Below are positions 45,107 through 55,310 of a DNA stretch of 64,000 bases, in pieces. Position 1 is the first letter of the stretch, and each line of letters begins with the position of its first letter. Source of the DNA: Plasmodiophora brassicae (taxonomy: Eukaryota > Endomyxa: Phytomyxea > Phytomyxea > Plasmodiophorida); contig CP145411.1 of assembly GCA_036867785.1 (NCBI GenBank), positions 868,001-932,000 on the forward strand, in the 5' to 3' direction. Under the pieces are notes generated by a model that worked only from the letters and a program-made list of their open reading frames with translations, did not search any database and had not been told where the DNA came from. Made by a program: the position numbers and the translations under genes.

Positions 45107-46278
45107 CTACTTGTGGACCCGGTCCATATGCTTCCTCAGGACGCCGCTCCGGCTGAAGCGTCGAAAACAGGTGGTGCACTCGAACGGGCGCACACCCGTG
45201 TGGACCCTCTCGTGCGTCCTGAGATCGCCTTGTCGACTAAAGGTCTTGTCGCATGCGGCGCATCGGTACGGCCGCAGTCCAGTGCTGTATGTGACAGCGT
45301 TAGCAGATGGCGATCTCAGGCGACCAGGGCGCGTCGCGACTCACTGCACGTGCATGTGGATCTTTAACGATGAACCCTGCGTAAACGACTTCTGGCACGT
45401 TGAGCATTTGTACGGCCGCTCGCCGGTGTGGATGCGCATGTGAGTCTTCAGGTGGTCGCCTTTGGCAAACGCTTTCTTGCACACCGTGCACTCGAACTGT
45501 GTGCCGGCAGCAACCGCAGAGAATTAGCGAACCTGGATCGCCCGATGTCCCGGTGCGCGTTTCTGTTACCGGACGCACTCCTGTATGGATCCGCTCGTGG
45601 GTGGACAGGTGCCCGCTCCGTGTGAACGTCTTCTGACAGACGGGGCATGTGAAACGCCGTTCTCCCGTATGGATTACCTGTAGGGAAGCCACCTTTACGA
45701 CCAACGCGCAGACATCGCAATCATGGTCGGCGTACCAGGTGATTCTTCAAGTCGCCACTGCGCAGGAAGGCCTTGCCGCAGTGCGAGCACTTGAACCTCT
45801 TCTCACCGCCATGCACCCTGAAATGTGATACTGTTGCCATCGTTATAGGTCATCGGGTGCACCAACACTGACGCATCGGCTAACCCATATCGCCCCGTCT
45901 TGTGAACGTTTTGGTGCAGACCGGGCATTCGTGAGCAGGCCGCCCAGGGTTCTCTAGGACAGGATTAGAGCCGGCGTCCTTCAGCGAGGCCTGCTTCGAC
46001 GTGTAGTTGATCCGTTCGGCCACTCGGGTACGATCAGTAAGTTCGGCCTGCTCCCCGGCTTCCTGGTAATGCCGCGGAACCTCACGTGGTAGCTGAACAT
46101 GGGCCGGCGCCTGCGTATGACAGTGCGGGATAGCAAGCGTTATCGGAGTCGGCACCAGAATCGGCGGGGCACGCGCCATCATCTTGACCCGGGTAACGAT
46201 CGGCACAACGGGCAGGTGGCAGACAGCACGGTCCCGCCCATTCATGGACTGGATGCCCTCGAGAGCGCAGGACGACAT
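45107..46278 (-). CDS. C2H2 zinc-finger protein with seven fingers
   Basis: Probable DNA-binding transcription regulator. After a Pro/Val-rich N-terminus the fingers run down the strand: [21 protein letters not shown] (split by an intron near 45885), CSHCGKAF...[14 protein letters not shown]...[13 protein letters not shown]...[13 protein letters not shown]...[13 protein letters not shown]...HERVH and CTTCFRRF...HMDRVH. Most are joined by TGE/TGxRP linkers. Several introns fall inside or between fingers; the one near 45353-45290 has a GTGAGT donor and restores the fifth finger's second His. The stop is at 45107-45109. The start is uncertain: [10 protein letters not shown] at 46278 is chosen because the longer open frame would overlap the aroC 3' end. 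Confidence 0.8.
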
Positions 46279-46571
46279 GCGTTTCGTAGGTAACTCCGAG
46301 TCTAAGTCTGCTGGCGCGGTCCCGGCTGATTCCGATGAGGGCCCCCGTCGCCCCGTCAACACAGCGTGATGACGGACCCTCCTACGTGCCGCGTCGACTG
46401 GGGTACGTCGCCATGTCGTCGACGGTTTTTTTTGGCGGAGCCCCCCGCACAGGCGTTGCCGCGTGGGCGACGTCGTGGCGCCCAGGGTCTGCCGAAGGCC
46501 GACGACCCCCTGCACCGTCCCGCAATAACTGACGAAGTTCTGCCAAATAAACAGTAATGACCACACGAGGT

Positions 46572-47949
46572 TCACTGCGGGCAATTAGCAGGGCCGACAG
46601 CAGGATAGGCGGACGAACTGGCCAGCCGGGCGCTCTGGATCATCGCGGCGTCGGCCAGGACAAGCGCGGTCATGGCCTCGACAATGGGGACGGCACGAGG
46701 GACGACGCAGGGGTCGTGACGGCCCTTGGCTTCGAGGACAACGTCGTTGCCGCTGAAGGTGGCTGTGCGTTGGGCCTTGCCTATAGTAGCCGGCGGCTTG
46801 AAGGCGACGCGGAACACGATCGGTTGACCGTTCGAAATGCCGCCTTGAACGCCCCCGCTACGATTCGTCCCGGTCGCCAAGGTGGAAGAGCCACCTGGAG
46901 CCGGCGCCGCAGTGAACATGTCATTGTGCTGGGAACCTCTCATGCGCGTCCCCGCGAACCCGGACCCGATCTCGAAACCCTTAGTTGCAGGAATGGACAG
47001 CATAGCGTGCGCTAGGCTGGCTTCCTGTTCATTTGATCAGCAACCGCCCACATGGAGGAAACATGCCGTACCAGACGGTCGAAGCAGGGTTCTCCCCACC
47101 CACATGGCACGTTGTTCACAACGCATGTGATGACGCCCCCAATCGAATCGTTGTCGGCCTTGACGGACGCAACCAGCGAGACCATACGAGACGATATCTC
47201 ATCATTCGGGCACCGTACCGGTGACATGTCAACGAGTTCGCGCGTGAGCGTTTTCGCGTTCGCCTCGACTGCCTGAAAAGCGGTCAGCGATGGTCGACGG
47301 CATATGGAGCTTCCAGAAGCAACCGACATCGCCGCCCAGGCTAATGTCCCCGACCGATGAGACAAAGGCGACAATTTCGACCCCGAATGCTTCACGAAGC
47401 CATTTCTCGGCGATGGCACCGGCGGCGACCCTGCCGATTGTCTCGCGGGCGCTCGATCGACCCCCGCCGCTTGACGCCCGGATCCCATACTTCATCTACA
47501 TTCACGAACGGCAATGCCCAATGTCGTTATTATCAATCGTTTCGCCTCCGCATGTACCTACCTGGTAGGTGAAATCGGCATGCGACGGCCGCGGGATGTC
47601 AGCCATTTCGGAGTAATCCCCAGGACGCTGGTCCAAATTCTCGACGAACAGCGCTACGGGCGTTCCCAGCGTCCACCCATGCTCGACACCCGACAGTATC
47701 TTCACCGCATCCTTCTCATCCCTGCGTCGGCTCCATCAACCTGTATCCTACCAGCAACCTCCGAGCGCGTCGTCGTCACCTCGCCGTCGTCATCGCCGAC
47801 TGCCCCGGGCGCCGCCGAGACAGCTGCCCCTGGATATCGCCCTCACACAAGCGCATGCGCGGCGGCACCCCATCGACGATGCACCCCACGCCCCGACAGT
47901 GCGACTCGCCGAACGTCGTCACGCGGAACACGGCACCGAACGTGCTCAT
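46572..47949 (-). CDS. aroC: Chorismate synthase
   Basis: Last step of the shikimate pathway: EPSP to chorismate, using reduced FMN. The start [18 protein letters not shown] matches the family N-terminus, followed by [53 protein letters not shown], then [24 protein letters not shown] (signature 3, about 47440). The C-terminal part includes [21 protein letters not shown] (about 46970), [21 protein letters not shown] and the ending blocks [18 protein letters not shown]. About five short introns, including one near 47560-47490. All recognisable active-site blocks are present. Animals lack this enzyme, which constrains the source organism. Confidence 0.92.
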
Positions 47950-48079
47950 CGTCGCCGCCCACGCAGTTGCCCGAGACGGCACTCCAGTCCAGGCCCGAGT
48001 CCAGCTGTGCCAGCGGGATCATCACCGCCGCGTGCCGACCCGTGCAGATCGATGACAGCCCCCCCGTTGTTCGTATTTC

Positions 48080-48970
48080 CTATTCTATTCTGTGCTGCAA
48101 GCGGTAGCGTGGCCAGTGCCGTTCCAGGTGGCCAATGCGGGACTGCAGGGCGGCGATCTCGGCGCATCGGGACTGTCGCTCGTCGACGATGTGCTGTTCG
48201 AGCTGGCGGGACTGGGCGGCGGCCTGTCGCAGGCCGTCGGCGACCTGCGCGAACTTCCGGTGCCATCTGGCGGCGTCGTCCAGGGCGGCGTCCCGGTCGG
48301 CGCAGAGTTCGCGGGCGCGCGTGCGCTCCGATTGTAGCTGCTGCTGCAGGGAGTCGCGTTCCACGATCAGCCTGGCGTTCGCGTCGAGCAGCCCGCCGAG
48401 TATTTGTTCCATTTCGTCGCGGATCGCGGCCAGAGCGAGATCCTGCCCTCGAAGGGTCTCCCGGGCCCGGCCTAAACGCTCGCCTGTACGCATCTCGGCG
48501 TCGAGCGCCAGCTCCAGGTCCTGTTCCAGCTTGCTCTGCTTGCGCTCGGCACCGGTACAGTGCCCCACCGCTTCTGACATCCCCGCAAGGTCCGTTTCTG
48601 GATTGCCGATGGCAGTGGAGAGGGCCACTGGAGTGGAATCACGCCCGCCTAGCTCGTCATCGGCCTGCTGAGAGCTGACGGATATGTGATCGGGAGCACT
48701 TGGCCTCGTGTCATGCACTGGTCGATGTGTTGATGCGACTCGTGTCGGGACGATGCCATTGTCCACATGACATTCGACGATTCGGCCCCGAAAGACGGTC
48801 CGCCTATCGTTCAAGCATTTGTCGCAACGGCCGCCTTCGACGAGGGACAGGTCGCGCGCGAGGACGAACCCGGCGGCGATGCTGGCCCGGGCGGCGGCTT
48901 CCGGCACGAACTTCCTCTCCAGGGTCTCCCGAACATAGCAAGCTATGCATCGGGAAGACATCATACTCAC
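48080..48970 (-). CDS. Coiled-coil protein with N-terminal cysteine pairs, unknown
   Basis: Intronless, 296 residues. The first 60 residues carry CIAC and CDKC pairs, which could bind one zinc ion. Residues about 140-290 form a long coiled coil rich in Glu, Arg, Gln and Leu (LEQDLELALDAEMRTGE, LQQQLQSERTRARELCADRD, LEQHIVDERQSRC). No family is recognised. It lies 110 bp before aroC and 70 bp after the Q-rich gene, all on the minus strand, but eukaryotic neighbours need not be linked in function. The gene could start at MSMMSSRC or the nearby MMSSRC. Confidence 0.6.
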   Translation of the reverse strand: MSMMSSRCIACYVRETLERKFVPEAAARASIAAGFVLARDLSLVEGGRCDKCLNDRRTVFRGRIVECHVDNGIVPTRVASTHRPVHDTRPSAPDHISVSSQQADDELGGRDSTPVALSTAIGNPETDLAGMSEAVGHCTGAERKQSKLEQDLELALDAEMRTGERLGRARETLRGQDLALAAIRDEMEQILGGLLDANARLIVERDSLQQQLQSERTRARELCADRDAALDDAARWHRKFAQVADGLRQAAAQSRQLEQHIVDERQSRCAEIAALQSRIGHLERHWPRYRLQHRIE

Positions 48971-49038
48971 TACACAGTAGCGTACCCGAAGGCGATCGCA
49001 CGAACAACATGGTTCGGAATCGGTTCTACTGCATTTAT

Positions 49039-49454
49039 TTACTCTTCAGTCGCGTCGTCAGCGGATGCAGGTGGTTCAGCCGATGACGATACCGGTGGTG
49101 GCGACGGGTGCGGTTTGCTCGGCGGAGACGGTGAGCGAGCCGGCGGCAACGATTGCGGAGGCTGGGGCGCCTGCTGCACGGAAGCAGGCGCGGCTGCTGG
49201 TTTGACAGCAGCGCTGGCGGCTGAACTTGGCGCTGAATGTAACGGAGCCTGGCGTACTGGAGCACCCGTTGCGTCCATCTGTCTGGCTGCTTGAACGTGT
49301 GTAGAGTGATCCCGCAAAGTCTGGGAGAATCGAGCCTGGGCCAGTGCCACGTGCTGGGCGTACGCGTTCTGAACTGTGAGCAGCTGTTCAGGGCGAAGCT
49401 GGTCAGCCTGGGGTTGCGTTCCCGCAAGCTGTGGGACGGCACCGCCACCGCCTG

Positions 49455-49486
<32 letters not shown>

Positions 49487-50700
49487 ATGTGGTGCTGCAT
49501 CATTTGCTGTTGTTGATGCTGAGCGGCGTAGGCAAGGTATTGGTTGGTGAGTTGCTGGTTCGGTTGCGCGGGAATCGCTCCGGCAGCGTAGTAGGGTGAC
49601 GCGTAGGCATGCATGTACTGCTGTGGCTGCTGCATCATCGACATTTGGAAGGCCTATGCAACGTCAGCATCAGCATTGGAGGCTCGTAACGACAAACGGG
49701 ACCTTACCTGTTGCTGTTGGGCGAATTGCGTTGGAGCGCCATACGGACCCTGTCCATATCCCATGATGTACTGGGCCCCAGGTGGAATGCCCTGATCAGC
49801 AGCGATTTGCTGCTGCTGAGTCCGTTTCAGCCACTCGCTCTTCTCCTTGAGACGCCGGGCTTCAAGCGTCGGGTCCATAATAACTTGAGTGGCGCGTGCT
49901 CCCTGTTGCTTCATCAGCGCGGCTCGTTGCTGGTAATATATGTAATATGCAATCGCAACATGACGACTGCATCTGTTATGAGCTGGCATCACAGACGCAT
50001 AGGCACGTGACCCTGTGGCCCCGGTCGCAGCAGTAACGCTGGGCTGAGCAGCGCCCGCCTTTCGAGCCTGTCCATTTGAAGTAACATCAGAACGTTGTCA
50101 TCTGAACCAACGGTAACAAAGTACCATTACCTGTTGCTGTTGGTGCTGCTGTGGAGGCGGTAATTGCTGCTGCTGGGCTTGTTGTTGTTGCTGCTGCTGG
50201 AATTGTTGCTGGGCTTGCTGCTGTCTCCACTGTTGTGCCTGCTGCTCAGTGTAGGCGGCGGCCTGCCCAACAGCGACCGATTTCGCTGCTGCACTCGCTG
50301 TACTCTTTGGTTTCTTCTTGTCGACAGATCCAGTGCTGCCCTGTTCAGCGATTCGAGGACGCTTTTTTGTTGCGTCGGCCACCGCCGGTGCAGACGCAAA
50401 CTCAGCAAGCGCCATCAAGGCCTCGATATCTTCGCTTTCAACACCCCGCTGCTGCCCACCGGACGGCGCGTTCGATGTCGCCGGTGCCGCGTTCGAACGC
50501 ACGGCGGGAGTCACCGTGTCGGCGCCCACCAACTCGTATTCGTCATCGCTGCTGGTTTCAGATCCGGGCCCGTTACTAACCGGGACCGGATTGGCGGCCG
50601 GCGGAGCCGGGCTGGTTGCCGTGGCCGCTGCTGTCGCTGTACTGGCCATCGCGTTGCCTGCTGGCAATGGCAGTCCCGATGGCGATGCGCGGTTAGCCAC
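49039..50700 (-). CDS. Q-rich, low-complexity protein, probably nuclear
   Basis: Three or more exons. Exon 1 (50700-about 50127): Ala/Pro-rich start MANRASPSGLPLP, an acidic stretch (SETSSDDEYELV), a basic KKRPR / KKKPK segment that could be a nuclear signal, and a long polyglutamine tract from CTG repeats (on the plus strand) near 50160-50230. Middle exon (about 49960-49710): YYQQRAALMKQQGARATQVIMDPTLEARRLKEKSEWLKRTQ, the only ordered-looking part. Last exon: YYAAGAIPAQPNQQL, a second polyQ tract (about 49455-49490) and a Pro/Ser-rich acidic end (DDATEE). No family is recognised; the layout is typical of transcriptional co-regulators or RNA-binding scaffolds. Diverges from UTP21. Confidence 0.65.
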
Positions 50701-51312
50701 GATTTAACACCTCACGGGCGCCACGGAGACCGGACGACCCGCGACAATGGATTGACGCCGTCTCGCAGAAAATCATCGCGCCGAGTCCGTGGGACACGGC
50801 ATTGGTGCCAAACTGCGCGCATCTGCCAGAACTATTTTGCCCGGTCGGACGGATTGGGGTCATAAACTCATATACCATGACCCCTTGGTCTGCGCACATC
50901 ATGTCGCACTACAGGCCAAACATCCGATACTGCTTCTCGACGAACACGTCCGGGTACCGTTTTAACGCCTGTTTGCGAATCTCCTCTGGCAATAAGCTCT
51001 GTTTTGTCGAATCTGACGGAGGTTCCAATGTCGACGTGGTTGCGAGTTTGCCGGTTGATATGCGGGCAGACGGGTCTGCCGTGACCACTACTGTATCGGA
51101 AGCAACTAAGGAAAATGGTTAAACAGACCCACACGGGGACCGGATGACGGGGCGCACCCACATCAGCAGCGTTCGCCCTCAAACCGCAGAGGCGCCTGCT
51201 CTGCACCCACTCGCGATTTCGGCCGTTGACCATACAATATTTTGGTGAGACTCCGCTCTGATTCCGTGGCGGACTCCGCCACGGACTTGCGGGAGACGCG
51301 TTGACGCTGCAG
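50701..51312. other. Intergenic region between divergent Q-rich gene and UTP21
   Basis: About 610 bp between two gene starts. No protein or RNA gene is recognised. It presumably holds both promoters. Confidence 0.4.
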
Positions 51313-54074
51313 ATGTCCAGCCAAGGTTCCAGGCTGCTGAGCCCTTACCGGGCAGTCGGGCTGGTGTCCGGGTCTGTGCCGTTCCATGTGACGAAACTCG
51401 GCACGGAGCATTTCGTGACGGTTGCGCTCGACAAGTTCTTCCATGTCTACAATGTCGGTTGGATCTATGTGAGGTTTCTGTCCGCGTCGATCTTATTGGA
51501 ATCTCGGCCAACAGTGTGACCGACTCCGACTCGTGAATGTTGGGCGCTCCGTTCCCCATCGCATTTCGTCGATTAGTTCCGGCCCGCGTGGCGATCTTAC
51601 GTTCACCGCGAACGGCCCCGATGTAACCATCCATAGGCGAAGCGATATCATTGCTACCCTGTCCTGCCATACTGCGGATGTCACCCATCTTTACTCAATA
51701 GGTCCGTCAGTTCCTGTGCATTGTTTTCTCTGGGTTGACCGTTGCTCGAACAGGGTCGTCACTACTATCCATGGGTTCCGACCGGAAACTGTGCGTCTGG
51801 GACATCGCTGATGTCGTTTCGGCCGTCGACGCGAAGTCCGACCATGCCCCGCATCCGATCCGCGTAATCGACCTCCCACATGACGATTCATCGTCCTGCA
51901 TCTGTCACCCGGAAACCTACCTGAACAAGGTTGTCATCGGGTTCACGTCGGGTGCGGCCCAAATCTACAACATCCACTCCGGTCGACTAGTCTATCGGAT
52001 TCGGGAGCCGTTCCCATCTGCTATCCTGCGCATGGCGCAATCGCCCATCGTCGATGTTATCGCGTTCGCTCTGGCGAATGGCGACATCGTTATCCACAAC
52101 ATCCTGACCGACACTCATGTTGCCACCTTAACACATGGCACGGGCGTGCCCGTCACCGCTGTTGCCTTTCGAACCGACGGTGTGGCAACGATGGTATCGG
52201 GAGGAGCCGATGGATCCCTCATCGTGTGGGATCTCGCCCATCGCCAAATGCTGTCTCGGCATGCCTCTGCGCACAACGGACGCGTTGTCTCGTGTGCCAC
52301 GTTCCAAGGGGAGCCCGTTCTCCTCACGTCCGGTAGCGACAACCGCTTGTCCATGTGGGTATTTGACGGCGACGGTATCCGCCTGCTGAAATCCCGTTCT
52401 GGTCATACGTCGCCGCCGTCTCGCGTACTGTTCCATGACCGCAGCCAACTTCTTTCCTATGCGGGCACCGACCTTCGAACAATCTCACTGATTCGCGACG
52501 AGCGTAACTGCCGTTTGTCTGATGGCGGCACCAAGTTGCCTCCAATCACTGCTGTTGCATGCAGCGACGCCAAGGAGAAGCAATGGGACAATGTGCTCAC
52601 CTGTCATGAGGACCACGCCACCGTGTACACGTGGTCGTACGCCCGTATGGCTCGAGGCAAGAAATCGTTCACGTGCCCGAACAACGATATCGCCACCTGT
52701 GTCTGCATCTCCGCCTGTGGCAACTTTGGGTTCGTCGGGACCGCTGGCGGTGCCGTCCACAAGTTCAACATGCAATCGGGCATGTTCAGGGGGTCGTATC
52801 CGACCGTGTCACAGGGTATCACCGGTGTTGCATGCGACGCGATGAACACGAACGTCGTCGTGACCGATTTGGGTGGCAGCGTTCGCATCTGCGATTTCCG
52901 TCGCCTGTCCGTTATCGAAACGCTGCCGATGGGCAGCCCCATCGCGCTCCTGCGAATTCATCATGCGAGCGGGTTGATCGCCGTTGCGTGCGACGATATG
53001 ACGATTCGCATGATCGACCTGGCCACGCGCAAGATCGTTCGACGGTTTTCAGGCCACACACGAAGTCTGACCGATGTGGCGTTCAGCGCTGACGCCGGCA
53101 TTGTCGTGTCGGCGTGCACAGGTGGCAGTGTTCGGGCGTGGGATATGCCCACCGGGGCCTGCTTCGACTGGATGCAATTCACGAAACAGGTGACGAGCCT
53201 GTCGGTGTCACCCGCGGGTGACTTCGTCTGCACGACCCACGCCGGTAGCCCTGCTGTCTTCGTCTGGGCCAACAATGCGCATTTCTCGACTGTCTTCATG
53301 AAGCGATGCTCGAGCCCACGATCCATGGCGATATCGACGAACTCCCGCGATATGATGGAGACGGCCGATGGCGACGATGTCGACGTTGATGGTCCACACG
53401 ACGATGCCGATAACATCGTCGCGTTTGAGCAACTCCTCCCTGCGCGAGGTCCCGTCGCCAACATGCTGACGTTGTCGTCTGTACCGGAATCTGCCTGGCG
53501 GAACCTTGGCGTTCTCGATGAAATCAAGAAACGCAACCGGCCGACGCAACCTGTTCAGGCTCCACCGACGGCTCCGTTCTTCCTGCCGACCGTGTCTGGG
53601 CTAACGCCCTCTTTGGCACTTGCCGAAATGAGGAAGAATGTCGATGGCGCGCAGGATGGTAAATCGAAGCGCATGCGGTCGGATGCCGCTGACGAGCTGT
53701 CGTCGAGTTTCAAGGCTCTGGTCCAGTCGGGACGGTACGAGGAAGCGACCGCGTTGCTCGCGTCGGTGCAGTCGGCGTCTGCGCTTGACCTGATTGTTCG
53801 AAGCATTGGACTCGACGTTGACAGCGAGGGGGACGAATTGCTGGGTGCCGTTGAGTATCTGATCCACGCGGTTGAGAAGCGTTCCAGCTTCGAACTCGTA
53901 CAAGCGTTCTTGGGTCGCTTCCTGTCTGTTCATCAAGGCTTGCTGTCCAGCGCGGCATTCGCTTCTCGAATCAGCGTCCTGCACGACCGTACGTGCTCTG
54001 CATGGCGTCACGCGGAAGAGATGCTTCATTCCGCCCAGGCCATGCTGGCGTTCTTCAGTGGAATACAACTTTGA
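51313..54074 (+). CDS. UTP21: UTP21/WDR36, small-subunit processome WD40 protein
   Basis: Nucleolar 18S rRNA processing factor, part of UTP-B. Start MSSQGSRLL, then SPYRAVGLVSGSVPFHVTKLGTEHFVTVALDKFFHVYN, which matches the family opening. Two short introns follow (about 51454-51519 and 51702-51769); the joins give CDRLRLVNVGRSVPHRI and THLYSIG-SSLLSMGSDRKLCVWD. Then two WD40 propellers (VSGGADGSLIVWDLA, TSGSDNRLSMWVF, GHTRSLTDVAFSADAGIVVSA, GGSVRAWDMPTG) and the Utp21-specific C-terminal domain (PTVSGLTPSLALAE ... LDLIVRSIGLD ... HRTCSAWRHAEEMLHSAQAMLAFF, approximate). It ends SGIQL at 54074. Near full length. Confidence 0.92.
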
Positions 54075-54170
54075 GACTGGACCATTCTGTACATTTGAAA
54101 CTGTGTTTGTTGGACATGTGTTTATTAGGAAGATTCCGGGGAATTTGATTTTTCACCATGAGGACACTTA

Positions 54171-54397
54171 TGTCGCTTCGAACGTCTGTCCGGACCAGAC
54201 GAAGAGTTCGAAGAGCGGGAACGGTATCTGACCAAGCTGCAGCGAGGCGCCTGTGTGAAAAGCGCGAAACCGCCGAGCTGAAACAGAGGGCATATAGCAA
54301 ACAACCAGGTGAGGCATAGCATCTGTTTGAGCTCGGTCAGATACCGTTCCCGCTCTTCGAATTCTTCGTCAGTGCCGGACAGACGTTCGAAGCGACA
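54171..54397. repeat. Imperfect inverted repeat, two 68-nt arms
   Basis: Arms 54171-54238 and 54330-54397 are reverse complements at 63 of 68 positions, with a 91-nt spacer. In one frame each arm reads CRFERLSG(P/T)DEEFEERERYLT(K/E)L outward along its own strand, and two of the five differences are GAG/GAA-type or leave the charge pattern intact, as if the sequence came from a coding exon. It lies just downstream of UTP21. Confidence 0.75.
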
Positions 54398-54526
54398 CCA
54401 TCTCTTTCTGACGGAAGGTCTTCATCAGCATGTCAAACCGACGCTGTGCCGCAGTACTTGGCATGTCAGCGTCGAGGTACCGCGGAAGATTATCACTTAT
54501 CAGCGATATAAACTGCCAGGACGCAG

Positions 54527-54598
54527 GAATTTGGGAGGCAATAGGGTCTCGACGATCCCGTCGGAATTCTTTACCGAGCTGTCGCTGCTGACGGAACT
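54527..54598 (+). pseudogene. Isolated LRR exon of a decayed LRR gene
   Basis: A 72-nt unit with an AG before it and a GT after it. It encodes one leucine-rich repeat (NLGGNRVSTIPSEFFTELSLL) in the same 2-2 phase as the array at 56.2-57.6 kb. A second, degenerate repeat-like stretch follows at about 54690-54780 (RYLVRNRILSAA, then LFTELPITKV in another frame). No further intact repeats or a start were found, so this looks like the relic of a related LRR gene, or a gene too divergent to follow. Confidence 0.5.
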
Positions 54599-55310
54599 GT
54601 TCGTACCGTTGGGTTGTATTGCGAGTGCGCTAGGAAGTCCGGATTGGGGAGACAACCATGCAATGATGATCACGCTTGGCAGCGGCTCTGGATTGTCATC
54701 GGCTCGATATCTTGTTCGCAACCGGATCTTGTCAGCCGCAACGCGCTCTTTACCGAGCTGCCCATCACAAAAGTTATCCCAATGGGGCTCGCTATCGCTA
54801 ATCTAAACGCTGCTCGTCGTCGCACGCGCCGTTGCCACTTCCTATCAACGTTTGGCCAAATGGTGCGAGCGTTGAATTGCTCAGGAATTTGCAAGAGAAA
54901 TCACGGCGAAGACAATAGCAAATCTAAGTGTGCTCGCTGTTTCACTGCGAGACGCATGCAGGTCCGAGACAACGAGGAACGCCTCAGTGGAGTGGTGCCT
55001 AATCAACGTGCGCGCAGGTCATTGCTTACCGAGTGCAAGAACGAGATGTCTCATACATACAATCGAATAAGAAAATTGCAAAACCAGAGTATGGGCATGT
55101 CACAGCCACGCCATTCGGTTGCCTACATGGTGAAGGTAGACCAATGGGCATAATGGCCGATGTTCAGTGTGGCCAACGGCCATAAACCGAACAGTCGGTC
55201 TATTTTAAGAGAAACGGCGGCATCCACCTGATGGAGCTGAGCAGTCTGAAAATCGAGCTTGGACGTGCGCCGCGCGATCAGTGGCTGCTGCTGCAGGTTC
55301 CGCTGGACCG
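54599..55310. other. Region between LRR relic and LRR gene
   Basis: About 700 bp holding only the degenerate LRR-like stretch at its left end and short open frames without recognisable similarity. It presumably includes the promoter of the LRR gene. Confidence 0.35.

Noticed and set aside
54614-55153. 180-codon plus frame between the LRR relic and the LRR gene
   Set aside because: It crosses the degenerate LRR stretch in a different frame and has no domain or codon pattern typical of the neighbours.
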